64,000 nucleotides of DNA from Terriglobia bacterium (GTDB lineage: Bacteria; Acidobacteriota; Terriglobia; Bryobacterales; Bryobacteraceae): NCBI GenBank assembly GCA_021324615.1, contig JAJPIT010000071.1, positions 1 to 64,000 of the forward strand, read 5' to 3'. The position numbers were made by a program, and so were the translations under genes. Each line of letters starts with the position of its first letter. Within the stretch, counting starts at the first letter, position 1. The notes under the pieces are model-generated. The model did no database searches. It had not been told where the DNA came from and worked only from the letters and a program-made list of their open reading frames with translations. Below are positions 1-10,786 of this stretch, in pieces.

Positions 1-2
1 AC

Positions 3-1223
3 ACTTCGCTCAAGGATCAATCCGGCCAAAGCACCGCCTCCGGCTCTTCCAACGCATTTCGCAAAACGCTGGTCACCGCGCAGGTCGCCGTTTCGCTGCT
101 GCTGCTCGTCTCGGCCGGACTTCTTGCGCGCACGCTGCTGAATCTCCGCAACATCGACCTGGGATTTCGCACCGATCATCTGGTGATGTTCGCCCTCGAT
201 CCGCGGCTCAACCGCTACACGGATCAAGCCGCGTACGCCTTTTACGATCAGCTCACCGATCGCCTCGCCTCCATTCCCGGCGTGCAGCTCGTTTCGGCCG
301 GCATGAATCCGCCGGTTTCCGGAAATGACGACAGCCAGAACATCACCGTCCCCGGCTACATTCCGCCGACCGACGACGCCGCGGATTCCAACTATGATCA
401 CGTCGGCGCGGACTACTTCCGCACCATGGGCATTCCTCTCATCGCCGGCCGCGATTTCACGCGCGCCGATAACGCCACCGCGCCCAAAGTCGCCATCGTC
501 AATGAAGAGTTCGCCAAGCATTTTTTCCCGGGCCAGAACCCGCTCGGCCATCGCTTCGCGCGAGGGGGCGCCAGACAGGCGGCGGATATCGAAATCGTCG
601 GGGTGGCGAAGCAATCCAAGTACTCCGGGATTAAAGAATCTCCGCAGCGCGTTTTCTATGTCCCCTATCGCCAGGCGCAAGTCGAGGCTCTGCATTTCTA
701 TCTCCGCACCGCGATCGATCCGCGGCAGATCGAATCCGCCATCCGCGCCGCCGTCGCTTCGCTCGATCCCAACCTGCCCATCCGTTCCATAGAAACTATG
801 GACGATCAGATCGACCAGGACCTGTTCGCCGAGCGCATCCTTTCCGCGCTCACCGCCATTTTCGCCGCGCTGGCCACCGTTCTCGCCGCTCTCGGACTTT
901 ATGGCGTCCTCGCGTACAACATCGCGCGCCGCACGCGCGAGATCGGGATCCGCATGGCGCTCGGCGCCGGCGCGGGGCGCGTTCGAGCCCTGGTCATCCG
1001 CGAAGTGGCGGTGATGGTTCTGATCGGCACCGCCGCCGGCCTGGCCGCGTCCGCCGCCGCCGGACGGCTTCTCCAGCCGGTTCTTTATGGCCTTAAAGCG
1101 TGGGACCTCCCGATTTATTCCGCTTCCACCGCGGTCCTGTGGTTCATCGCGCTGGCCGCCGCTTATATTCCGTCGCGCCGCGCCACGGCCGTCGATCCTC
1201 TGGTTGCCCTCCGCTACGAATAG
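3..1223 (+). CDS. ABC transporter permease, MacB/FtsX-like (ADOP type), 5' truncated
   Basis: The reading frame is open from the left edge, so the start lies outside the window; the visible part is about 406 residues. It begins with a hydrophobic helix (about residues 20-45, rich in LLLL), followed by a large extracytoplasmic MacB-PCD-like domain. The C-terminal third has three further membrane helices and the FtsX-type segment containing ARRTREIGIRMALGAG, the hallmark of MacB/FtsX permeases, and it ends with PSRRATAVDPLVALRYE, typical of the acidobacterial ADOP permease paralogues. These proteins usually work with a separate MacB-like ATPase in tripartite export or lipoprotein handling; no ATPase gene is visible here, so the substrate is unknown. 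An intact protein of this type is about 800-880 residues, so roughly half is missing at the window edge. That is a window boundary, not evidence of decay. Confidence 0.9.
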   Translation, partial: TSLKDQSGQSTASGSSNAFRKTLVTAQVAVSLLLLVSAGLLARTLLNLRNIDLGFRTDHLVMFALDPRLNRYTDQAAYAFYDQLTDRLASIPGVQLVSAGMNPPVSGNDDSQNITVPGYIPPTDDAADSNYDHVGADYFRTMGIPLIAGRDFTRADNATAPKVAIVNEEFAKHFFPGQNPLGHRFARGGARQAADIEIVGVAKQSKYSGIKESPQRVFYVPYRQAQVEALHFYLRTAIDPRQIESAIRAAVASLDPNLPIRSIETMDDQIDQDLFAERILSALTAIFAALATVLAALGLYGVLAYNIARRTREIGIRMALGAGAGRVRALVIREVAVMVLIGTAAGLAASAAAGRLLQPVLYGLKAWDLPIYSASTAVLWFIALAAAYIPSRRATAVDPLVALRYE

Positions 1224-1275
1224 AATTGGGAAGTGGCGGGAAGCGCGATCCGGCGCTTTCTCCACGTCACCCAAC

Positions 1276-2208
1276 ATGGCCCAACCGTCTTTCGACCCCG
1301 GCTTAACCCAGCAGTACACCGGCAATCTTCGCCGCGCCATCAATAAGGACGGCAGCTTCAACGTCGAGCGCCGCGGCGCTTCCTGGCGCCAGTTTCATCC
1401 CTATCTGCACCTGATCAACGCCTCCTGGCCAGCCTTCTTCGGCTACGTTCTGGCCGGCTACCTCGTCGTAAACGCCGTCTTCGCGCTGATCTACTTCGCG
1501 CTTCCCGCCGGAGAGATTCAAGGCGCGCGCCAGGCTCCCTACTGGCAGGCGTTCCTCGACGATTTTTTCTTCAGCGCCCACACCCTCACCACCGTCGGCT
1601 ACGGCAACCTCGCGCCTGTTTCAAACACCGCGAACTTCATCGCCGCCTGCGAGGCCATCGTCGGCCTGATGGGCTTCGCCCTCGCCACCGGGCTCCTGTT
1701 CGGCCGCGTATCAAAACCCTCCGCCCGCATCGGCTTCAGCCAAAACGCGCTCATCGCACCCTATCAGGACAAAACCAGCCTGCAATTCCGCATCGTGAAC
1801 CTTCGCTCCAATGTCTTAATCGAGCTGCAGGCCAGCGCCATGCTGATGACCGTTGAAGGTCCGGCCCACGCGCGCGCCTACACCCCGCTCGCGCTCGAAC
1901 GGGAGCGCATCTACTTCTTCCCGCTCACCTGGACCGTCGTCCATCCCATCGATGAATCGAGCCCGTTCTACGGCAAAAGCGCGGCCGACCTGGAACGCGT
2001 CCAGGCCGAAGTCCTGATCCTGATCAAAGGCTTCGACGACACCTTCAGCCAGACCGTCAACGCCCGCTATTCCTATCGCTATGACGAAATGATCTGGGGC
2101 GCCAGATTCAAGCCCGCCTTCCGCGTCGATGGCGACGGCCGGATGATTCTCGACGTCAACCGCGTCGGCGATTTTCAACCCGTCCCCTTCCAGGCGCGCC
2201 AGGCTTAA
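1276..2208 (+). CDS. Inward-rectifier (Kir-type) potassium channel, 310 aa
   Basis: The protein has an amphipathic N-terminal slide-helix region, a first membrane helix (about residues 55-75), a pore loop with the selectivity filter TVGYGNL (residues 106-112) and a second helix (about 120-140). A roughly 170-residue cytoplasmic beta-rich domain of the Kir type follows. This two-TM plus immunoglobulin-like cytoplasmic domain layout and the length match bacterial KirBac proteins. It should form a tetrameric inner-membrane K+ channel gated by its cytoplasmic domain. I chose the ATG at 1276 (MAQPSFDPG); an upstream in-frame extension would run through the preceding permease gene and is low-complexity. 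The stop shares the palindrome TTAA with the stop of the convergent glycosyltransferase gene. Family call is firm; what gates the channel is unknown. Confidence 0.93.
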   Translation: MAQPSFDPGLTQQYTGNLRRAINKDGSFNVERRGASWRQFHPYLHLINASWPAFFGYVLAGYLVVNAVFALIYFALPAGEIQGARQAPYWQAFLDDFFFSAHTLTTVGYGNLAPVSNTANFIAACEAIVGLMGFALATGLLFGRVSKPSARIGFSQNALIAPYQDKTSLQFRIVNLRSNVLIELQASAMLMTVEGPAHARAYTPLALERERIYFFPLTWTVVHPIDESSPFYGKSAADLERVQAEVLILIKGFDDTFSQTVNARYSYRYDEMIWGARFKPAFRVDGDGRMILDVNRVGDFQPVPFQARQA

Positions 2209-3683
2209 TCGCGGTCCGGAAGATAAATCTCGATCCACTGCCCCCGGCGCGTAAGCTTCATCACCGGATGAAATCCTAATCCACGCCGGATCTCCTCCGG
2301 CGCCGCTTGCCGATAAAAGCCCCAGTTGCGCCGCAAATACCGGCGGAACCAATCCCAATCGAGAAATCCCTGCGGCTCCCACGTTTTCGAAAAGACAACC
2401 AGCACGTCCACCTGCCGAAGATTCAGACCCGCCAGACTCTCGAGCCGGAAATCGGGCGCCGCCTGCACATTGATCGGGCGATGAACATAGCCCATCTCCG
2501 GCCGCCGGACGGCATCCGTGAACGGCCAGGAGCTCGCCACGCGCTGGCCCGGCGCCCAAGCCTCCAGCCAGCTCGCCGCGTCCTGTTGCAGCGCGACGAA
2601 ATCGGTCATCGCCAGGTTGTTTTCATAGGAAAACGGATACGGCGGATTCCAGAACAAGCCAAGCAGCAGCCCGAAGGTCATCGCTCCCTGCGCGGCCCAT
2701 CGCCAGCTTCGCGGATAAACCGATCCGGCCGCCGCGATCGCCGCGCAGAGAATCGGGAACACCGGCGTCGCATAGCGGTCCAGCGAAGCGCCGCCCAACA
2801 CGCTCACCAGCAGAATCTGCGCGCCGCCGGTCAAAAGCGCGACCGACCATTCCCGCCCGCGCAGCAGACGCGCTCCGATCAACAGAGTGATCGCCCCGAT
2901 CCACAGGCCGTCGGAAATAAACAAAAAATAGAATCTTCGTTCGAGCGTTCCGAAAATATGCGCCGGCTTGAGCGAATCGCCGACGTTATATTTCGCGAAC
3001 TCCTCATTGCCCAGCCAGTGCCCCGTCGCCTGGTGCAGCACGATCAGCCAGGCCCCCAGCGCGACCGCCGGAGCCAGGAAATACAGCGCCTCGCGCCTCT
3101 TTTTCTCGCGCAGCCACAGCCACGCCGCGAACACAAACGGCGTCGAAATTCCGGTCTCCTTCACCAGCACCAGCGCCGAGCACGCGGCGGCGCACCAGGC
3201 GAAGCGATCGTCTAAGAACAGCAGCAGCGCCAGCGCCGTCAGCGTCATCGCCGGCATATCGAGCTGCACCATCATCGATTGGGTGTAAAACATCGGCGTG
3301 GCCAGCAGAAACACCACCGCCGCCAGCGCCGGCGCGCCCTCCGTTTTCCGGCACAACCGAATCGCCAGCAGAAAGGAAAACAACACGCCGCAGGAGGCGA
3401 AAATCAGCATCGCCACACGCGCCGCCGGAATCGAAAATCCGAAAATTCTCCAGACCAGCGCCAGATACGCCATCACTCCCGGCGGATGCACGTTCGGCAG
3501 CGTCGATTGCGGCACCCACGCGCCGGATCGGTACAAATCGAGCGAGGCCGGAACGAACTGCCCCAGCTCATCCCAGAAAAACGGCAGCTTCAGATACGGC
3601 CAATGATCGAAAATCAGCAGCGTGGCGAACGCCGCAAAAAAAATCGCCGCCGCCTTCGCCCGCGATTTCACTTCAACCGGCAC
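2205..3683 (-). CDS. GT-C fold membrane glycosyltransferase (PMT/ArnT-like), 492 aa
   Basis: A polytopic membrane protein with about ten hydrophobic segments. The first periplasmic loop carries the acidic pair in PFFWDELGQF (about residues 35-44) followed by a VHPPG element, as in the PMT/ArnT (GT39/GT83) GT-C superfamily, where the acidic residues are needed for transfer from a polyprenyl-phosphate sugar. The C-terminal 100 residues are soluble. The likely role is transfer of a sugar from a lipid carrier to a protein, glycan or lipid on the outer face of the inner membrane; donor and acceptor cannot be told from sequence. It starts with GTG three bases after the stop of the DUF3467 gene, so the two are probably cotranscribed. 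A second, unrelated GT-C protein lies at 36525. Confidence 0.8.
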   Translation of the reverse strand: MPVEVKSRAKAAAIFFAAFATLLIFDHWPYLKLPFFWDELGQFVPASLDLYRSGAWVPQSTLPNVHPPGVMAYLALVWRIFGFSIPAARVAMLIFASCGVLFSFLLAIRLCRKTEGAPALAAVVFLLATPMFYTQSMMVQLDMPAMTLTALALLLFLDDRFAWCAAACSALVLVKETGISTPFVFAAWLWLREKKRREALYFLAPAVALGAWLIVLHQATGHWLGNEEFAKYNVGDSLKPAHIFGTLERRFYFLFISDGLWIGAITLLIGARLLRGREWSVALLTGGAQILLVSVLGGASLDRYATPVFPILCAAIAAAGSVYPRSWRWAAQGAMTFGLLLGLFWNPPYPFSYENNLAMTDFVALQQDAASWLEAWAPGQRVASSWPFTDAVRRPEMGYVHRPINVQAAPDFRLESLAGLNLRQVDVLVVFSKTWEPQGFLDWDWFRRYLRRNWGFYRQAAPEEIRRGLGFHPVMKLTRRGQWIEIYLPDRD

Positions 3684-3686
3684 CGG

Positions 3687-3983
3687 TCATTGAATCACCG
3701 GACCGGCCGGATGCGGCTCCAGCTTGATCTCGCCGAAAGCGGCCTCATACTGCTGGATGTTCTGATTCAGCACGTTCGACAGCGCCTTGGCCTGCTGCGG
3801 GCTCAAAAATATTCCCTGAAAGTTCTGGATCGAAACCGCCTCGGGCGAGGATTGCGAGATCCGTCCGAACATCAGGTAAAAATCCCACAAGCTCACGCGC
3901 ACCTGCACGCTGTTGGCATAGCTCTCGCGAAACTCGGCCGTGTTGGAAAGGTGGATCTTTGGCGCGGAAGGTTGGGGGTTCAT
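3687..3983 (-). CDS. DUF3467-type small protein, 98 aa
   Basis: A soluble protein starting MNPQPSAPKIHLS. The body shows the DUF3467 pattern: a strand-rich N-terminal half with YANSVQVRVSLWDFYLMFG, then FQGIFLSPQQAKALSNVLNQN and an amphipathic helix. Proteins of this family are about 90-110 residues and their biochemical role is not established. The chosen ATG at 3983 fits the family length; the frame stays open far upstream but only as low-complexity sequence antisense to the CPBP gene. It sits three bases upstream of the GT-C glycosyltransferase, suggesting one transcript. A 12-base perfect palindrome lies just 5 bases before its start codon. Confidence 0.75.
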   Translation of the reverse strand: MNPQPSAPKIHLSNTAEFRESYANSVQVRVSLWDFYLMFGRISQSSPEAVSIQNFQGIFLSPQQAKALSNVLNQNIQQYEAAFGEIKLEPHPAGPVIQ

Positions 3984-3988
3984 CGACT

Positions 3989-4000
3989 TCAGTATACTGA
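3989..4000. promoter_or_regulatory. 12-bp perfect palindrome TCAGTATACTGA in a divergent intergenic region
   Basis: TCAGTATACTGA reads the same on both strands and lies between the divergent DUF3467 and CPBP genes, an AT-rich island in GC-rich surroundings. It contains TATACT in both orientations, so it could double as a -10 element or be a dimeric repressor site. No convincing -35 at 17 bases was found for either strand, so the regulatory role is inference. Confidence 0.35.
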
Positions 4001-4088
4001 GGCTTCCGGGTGCAAGGATGCCGAAGCGAGCGAAGTTACCCACAAGAAGGGCGCCGGCTGCGGCCGGCAAGCAGCCTGGCCGCCGCAA

Positions 4089-4943
4089 ATGACGCCCGCG
4101 CCCGCCCCCGGCAATCTTGGCGTGCTGCTTCGCGTCAGCCTGTATATCCTCATCGGATGGCTTTCGCTGCTGTTGCTGGCGCCGCTGATGTTCTGGATTC
4201 TCGGCACGCGCGACACCTACTTCGTGGTCGCCGCGCTGGCCACCTTCACCGCCGCCGCGCTGGCCAACGCCATCACCGTGCGGATCTATGAGCGCGGCCG
4301 GCTGGCCGACCTGGGGCTGGGCCACAGCCCCACCTCGGCAACCGAGTTTCTGGCCGGGGCCGGCATCGCCTCCCTGGCGGCAATGGTGATCCTGGTCGGC
4401 GCGATTTCGGCCGGTGCGGCTCATTTTCAGCGCACCACCCGCTCCGAACACCCCGCCGCCAGCGCCGCTTTCGTCGCCATCGTCCTGCTGTTCGGCGCCG
4501 TCGGCGAGGAGATGCTCTTTCACGGCTACGCGTTCCAGTTGCTGATCCGGAAACTGGGGGCTTTCGCCACCATTCTGCCCGCCGGAATCGTGTTCGGCCT
4601 GGCCCACATCAACAACCAGAACGCGACTTACATCGGCATCGGCAATACCATGCTGTGGGGAATTCTGCTCGGCTACGCGTACTATCGCACCCGCGCGCTG
4701 TGGCTGCCGATCGGATTGCACTTCGGCTGGAACGTCACCATCCCCATGTTCGGCGTGAATCTCAGCGGCTTTACAATGGGCGTCACCGGGTATACGCTCG
4801 AATGGAGGGTTGCACCGTGGTTGAGCGGCGGCGCGTACGGGCCGGAAGGCAGCGTGCTGGCGACGGTGATCATCGTGGCGCTGTTCCTGGCCGTTCATCG
4901 CCTGTTCCCGGAAAGGAACGAAGCCGTTCAGCGTCTGACTTGA
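4089..4943 (+). CDS. CPBP-family intramembrane metalloprotease (Abi/CAAX-like), 284 aa
   Basis: A membrane protein with about seven or eight hydrophobic helices and the three conserved CPBP blocks: the EE motif (GAVGEEMLFHG), then FGLAHINN, then LHFGWN. In characterised family members (type II CAAX prenyl endopeptidases, bacteriocin-immunity proteins) the glutamates and histidines form the active site within the membrane. In the first motif the usual Arg before Gly (EExxxRG) is His here, a conservative change seen in other members. The start ATG at 4089 is the first Met before the first hydrophobic helix. The secreted BamE-like gene follows after 13 bases. The substrate cannot be predicted. 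Confidence 0.85.
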   Translation: MTPAPAPGNLGVLLRVSLYILIGWLSLLLLAPLMFWILGTRDTYFVVAALATFTAAALANAITVRIYERGRLADLGLGHSPTSATEFLAGAGIASLAAMVILVGAISAGAAHFQRTTRSEHPAASAAFVAIVLLFGAVGEEMLFHGYAFQLLIRKLGAFATILPAGIVFGLAHINNQNATYIGIGNTMLWGILLGYAYYRTRALWLPIGLHFGWNVTIPMFGVNLSGFTMGVTGYTLEWRVAPWLSGGAYGPEGSVLATVIIVALFLAVHRLFPERNEAVQRLT

Positions 4944-4956
4944 TTGAGGTAGGATC

Positions 4957-5766
4957 ATGTCGCAAGCTTTAAAGACGATCCTGGCGTGCGTGGCCGCCGC
5001 TTCGGTCATCGCGCCGGTTTACGGCGACCAGAAAAAACTCACCAACGACGAGCACATGGAACTTCTGCGGGGCCTCACCGCCGAATACGCCACGGCGAAA
5101 GTCCCGCTGCCGCGCTCGAAACGGGCGCTTAATCTGCAAACCGACGGCACCTTCGACACCGGGGAGTGGACCGCCGCCAACAAGCAGTACGGCCTGGCCG
5201 CCCGCCTCGGCGACCTGGTGCAGGTGACCAGGGTCGAGATTCAAAAGGACGCCATTATCCTGGAAATTAACGGCGGAATGCGGGCGAAAGGCGCCTGGAA
5301 AGATCATATTTCCATCGGCATAGGCGGACCCGGCGCCATGAACCCGATCAACGGCGGCAATCCCACCAACGCGCCCGGCGGCACCACCATCGCCCTGCGC
5401 TTCCATCAGCCGATCGGCGAAATCACTTCGGCCGACGTGAAAAGGATGCTCAAACCCGTGCTCGACTTCAACCAGCAGAGCGCCACCGAGCAGTACGCCG
5501 AAACCCTTCCTCCCGAAGTCAAAAAAGCCGTAGCCGAAAAGCGCGTGATCGTCGGCATGGACCGCGACCAGGTGATTCTGGCCGTCGGCAAGCCGCTGCG
5601 CAAGGATCGCGAAACCAAGGACGGGGTCGAAACCGAAGACTGGATTTACGGAACGCCCCCCGGCAAAGTGATGTTTGTCACGTTTCAGGGCGCCAAGGTC
5701 GTCAAGGTGAAGGAAACCTACGCCGGCCTGGGCGGCACCATCGCCGATACGCCGAAGCAGCAGTAG
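4957..5766 (+). CDS. Secreted protein with a C-terminal BamE/SmpA-like domain, 269 aa
   Basis: The N-terminus MSQALKTILACVAAASVIAP is a Sec-type signal peptide. A mid-region beta-rich part (residues 50-150) has no family I recognise. The last roughly 75 residues, from KRVIVGMDRDQVILAVGKP to the strand GKVMFVTFQGAKVVKV, follow the BamE/SmpA-OmlA pattern: helix, MxxxQVxxxxGxP turn, then strands ending in a processed polypeptide with a predicted F-x-G-x-V edge. BamE-like domains are envelope scaffolds; no lipobox is evident, so this is probably periplasmic rather than a lipoprotein. It lies 13 bases after the CPBP gene and 34 bases before alaS. Precise function unknown. Confidence 0.65.
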   Translation: MSQALKTILACVAAASVIAPVYGDQKKLTNDEHMELLRGLTAEYATAKVPLPRSKRALNLQTDGTFDTGEWTAANKQYGLAARLGDLVQVTRVEIQKDAIILEINGGMRAKGAWKDHISIGIGGPGAMNPINGGNPTNAPGGTTIALRFHQPIGEITSADVKRMLKPVLDFNQQSATEQYAETLPPEVKKAVAEKRVIVGMDRDQVILAVGKPLRKDRETKDGVETEDWIYGTPPGKVMFVTFQGAKVVKVKETYAGLGGTIADTPKQQ

Positions 5767-5800
5767 GCCGCGCCGCTCATGCCACAATGAAAAGACAGGC

Positions 5801-8377
<2,577 letters not shown>

Positions 8378-8440
8378 TGTCCCCCTCCGCCAAAAACACG
8401 CCGGCTGCGGGCGCACGGGACAGCGCCCGGAGGAGACGCG

Positions 8441-9418
8441 GTGGAATCGTTTGATGTGGTGATCGTCGGCGCCGGACCCACCGGCCTGGCCTGCGGAATC
8501 GAGTTGAAGCGCCGCGGCGTCCGCGCCGTGCTCATCGACAAGGGCTGCGTGGTCAACTCCCTCTATCACTACCCGACCAACATGGTCTTTTTCACCACGC
8601 CGGAGCTGCTCGAAATCGGCGATATTCCGATGACCTCGCTGAACGAAAAGCCGGTGCGCGCCGAAGCCCTCAAATATTACCGCCGCGTGAGCGAGCACTA
8701 CGGCCTGGATGTCCGCCAATACCAGCACGTCAGCCATATTTCCGGTGAAGACGGCGCCTTTGTCACGCACGCCACCGACCGGCTCGGCTGCCCGCGCGAG
8801 TACGCTTCGAAAAAGGTGATTCTCGCCACCGGCTACTACGACGTGCCCAATCTGTTGAACGTCCCCGGCGAGGATCTGCCCAAGGTCATCCATTACTACA
8901 AGGAAGCGCATCCCTACTACAATCACGACGTGCTGGTGGTGGGGGCGAAAAACTCCGCCGCCATCGCCGCGCTGGAGCTGTTCTGGACCGGCGCCCGCGT
9001 CACGCTGGCCCATCGCGGCGAGGGCATCTCGGACCGCGTCAAATATTGGATCAAGCCCAACATCGAAAATCGAATCAAAAGCGGGGAGATCCGCGGCCTG
9101 TTCCGCACCCGGGTGCTCCGCATCGATCCGGCCTCGGTGACCCTCCGCACGCCCGAGGGCGAGATCACCATCCGCAACGACTTCGTCTTCGCCATGACCG
9201 GCTATCGCCCGGATACCGAATTCCTGGAGCGGCACGGCATCCGCTTCGATCCGGAAACCGGGCGGCCCTATACCAACCCCGATACGCTCGAAAGCGACCG
9301 CGCCGGAATGTATCTGGCCGGCGTGCTGGTCGCCGGAATGCACACCAATGAAATTTTCATCGAAAACGGCCGTTTTCACGGCCGGATCATCGCCGAGGCG
9401 ATCGCCAAAATTCTGTAG
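8441..9418 (+). CDS. YpdA-like FAD-dependent pyridine nucleotide-disulfide oxidoreductase, 325 aa
   Basis: The protein has an FAD-binding GAGPTG motif at residues 10-15, a central NAD(P)H-binding GAKNSAA motif, and the conserved family blocks YHYPTNMVFFTTPELLEIG, ATGYYDVPN, HYYKEAHPYYNHDV, FVFAMTGYRPD and a C-terminal EIFIENGRFHGRIIAEAI. These match YpdA/Bdr, the NADPH-dependent bacillithiol-disulfide reductase. However, residue 14 is Thr, whereas the characterised Firmicute enzymes have the proposed active-site Cys at this place (GGGPCG); a Cys occurs four residues later (Cys18). Either the thiol chemistry differs or the substrate does. The GTG start at 8441 has a strong GGAGGAG Shine-Dalgarno 6 bases upstream. 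The TIM-barrel gene follows after 8 bases. Fold and cofactor are certain, substrate is not. Confidence 0.85.
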   Translation: MESFDVVIVGAGPTGLACGIELKRRGVRAVLIDKGCVVNSLYHYPTNMVFFTTPELLEIGDIPMTSLNEKPVRAEALKYYRRVSEHYGLDVRQYQHVSHISGEDGAFVTHATDRLGCPREYASKKVILATGYYDVPNLLNVPGEDLPKVIHYYKEAHPYYNHDVLVVGAKNSAAIAALELFWTGARVTLAHRGEGISDRVKYWIKPNIENRIKSGEIRGLFRTRVLRIDPASVTLRTPEGEITIRNDFVFAMTGYRPDTEFLERHGIRFDPETGRPYTNPDTLESDRAGMYLAGVLVAGMHTNEIFIENGRFHGRIIAEAIAKIL

Positions 9419-9426
9419 GGAAAATC

Positions 9427-10251
9427 ATGATGACGCGCAGAAGCTTCCATCAGCTCGCGATCGCCGCCTTCGCGAAAATTAACTCCACGATCCACGGCGT
9501 GAAGATCGGCGCGCAGACGTACAGTTTCCGCGACCGCGATCTGGACGCCTGCATCGCCGCCATGAAACAGATCGGGCTCGGCTCGGCGGAGCTGTTCCAG
9601 GGCCACGTCCAGCCCAAGGACGCCTCCCGCCTTCCCGCCTGGCGCAAAAATCCGCCGCTCGAGGAGCTGCGCGGCGTCCGCCAAAAATTCGACCGCGCCG
9701 GCATCGACCTGTACGCCTTCAACTACAGCTTCCGCGAGGATTGGAGCGACGAAGAACTGGCGCGCGGCTTCGATATCGCCCGCGCTCTCGGCGTCAAATA
9801 CATCACCGCGTCGTCCAATGTTTCCACCGCCCGGCGGCTCAGCCCGCTCGCCGAACAGAACCGGATCTACGTCGGCTTTCACAATCATTCGCTGCTCAAG
9901 CCGGACGAATTCGCCCGCCCGGAAGATTTCGAGGAGGCCCTGGCCGGCCGCTCGCGCTATCTGGCGATCAACCTGGATATCGGGCACTTCACCATGGCCG
10001 GTTACGATCCGGTGGCGTTCCTGGAGGAGCATCACGACCGCATCCTCACGCTGCACATCAAGGACGTTCGACGAAACCCGCCCGCCTTCACGCCGTTCGG
10101 CCAGGGCGACACCAACATCAGGGGCGTCCTTCAGGTGCTCAAAAATAAGCATTACCCGATTCCGGCCATGATCGAGTACGAATACAACGGCGCCGATACC
10201 GTGGCGGAGATGAAAAAATCGTACGCCTACTGCAAATCCGCGCTGGAGTGA
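9427..10251 (+). CDS. Sugar phosphate isomerase/epimerase-like TIM-barrel protein with Tat-like leader, 274 aa
   Basis: The N-terminus MMTRRSFHQLAIAAFAK has the twin-arginine R-R-S-F pattern and a short hydrophobic stretch, so export by Tat is plausible. The rest is an AP-endonuclease-2/xylose-isomerase-like TIM barrel: KIGAQTYSFRD at the first strand, YVGFHNHSLL, NLDIGHFTMAGYDP and LTLHIKDV carry the metal-binding His, Asp and Glu residues of the barrel, with a final IEYEYNG. Such proteins isomerise or epimerise sugars, or act on inositol derivatives; the exact substrate is not visible. It follows the YpdA-like gene by 8 bases and the convergent TlpA-like gene starts 4 bases beyond its stop. 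Confidence 0.82.
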   Translation: MMTRRSFHQLAIAAFAKINSTIHGVKIGAQTYSFRDRDLDACIAAMKQIGLGSAELFQGHVQPKDASRLPAWRKNPPLEELRGVRQKFDRAGIDLYAFNYSFREDWSDEELARGFDIARALGVKYITASSNVSTARRLSPLAEQNRIYVGFHNHSLLKPDEFARPEDFEEALAGRSRYLAINLDIGHFTMAGYDPVAFLEEHHDRILTLHIKDVRRNPPAFTPFGQGDTNIRGVLQVLKNKHYPIPAMIEYEYNGADTVAEMKKSYAYCKSALE

Positions 10252-10255
10252 CGAT

Positions 10256-10786
10256 TTATCGTTTTGCGCTGGTTTTGGCGCTCAGCAGGCTCTCGATCAG
10301 CCCGCGCAGCTTGCCTTCATCCTGCAAATTCGGATCCCCGCCCGGCGGGCTTTCGGCCCGGATCATGCCGCGCCTGTCGATGACCACTTCGAGCGGCACC
10401 ACCGGACGGTCCATGAGCGAAAATCCCATGAAGTCCATGATCGGATCGTAGCTGCTGTAGCCCACCGGGAAGGTCAGGTTCAGCGCCTTGGCGAACATCG
10501 GCGCCAGTTGCTGCGCGTTCGGATTCCAGGCCACATCGATCGGCTGAAATCCTTTGGGCCCCAGTTCCTTGTACAGGTTTTCCAGCGTCACCGAGAAGGC
10601 CTGGCAATGCGGGCAGGTGGTGTGCACGAACGCCAGCACCACCACTTTGCCGCGGTAGCTGGAAAGCAGCGTCTCCTTGCCGGAAGGCTCGGTGATGGTG
10701 AACTCCGGAGCTTTGCGCGGCAGCGGCGGCATCGCCAGCGCCGCGGCGCTGGCCAGGATCAGCGCGAATCCTGCGGCGAATCGCAT
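10256..10786 (-). CDS. TlpA/AhpC-like secreted thiol-disulfide protein, copy 1, 176 aa
   Basis: A signal peptide (MRFAAGFALILASAAALA) precedes a thioredoxin-fold redoxin domain. The redox motif is TTCPHC, in the context RGKVVVLAFVHTTCPHCQ, and the downstream cis-Pro region is RPVVPLEVVIDRRG. This fits periplasmic TlpA/ResA-like reductants. It is the second of two tandem paralogues: its start codon overlaps the stop of copy 2 by one base (TGATG), so translation is probably coupled. Both carry the same PSGK-to-CPHC block and the same RAES(P)xxGDPNLQ end. The partner protein is unknown; the neighbouring secreted metalloprotein and gamma-glutamyltransferase lie in the same direction. Confidence 0.85.
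   Translation of the reverse strand: MRFAAGFALILASAAALAMPPLPRKAPEFTITEPSGKETLLSSYRGKVVVLAFVHTTCPHCQAFSVTLENLYKELGPKGFQPIDVAWNPNAQQLAPMFAKALNLTFPVGYSSYDPIMDFMGFSLMDRPVVPLEVVIDRRGMIRAESPPGGDPNLQDEGKLRGLIESLLSAKTSAKR

Noticed and set aside
1241-1258. Terminator AAGCGC-GATCCG-GCGCTT between the ABC permease and the potassium channel
   Set aside because: A 6-base stem exists but no U-tract follows, and chance hairpins are common at this GC content.
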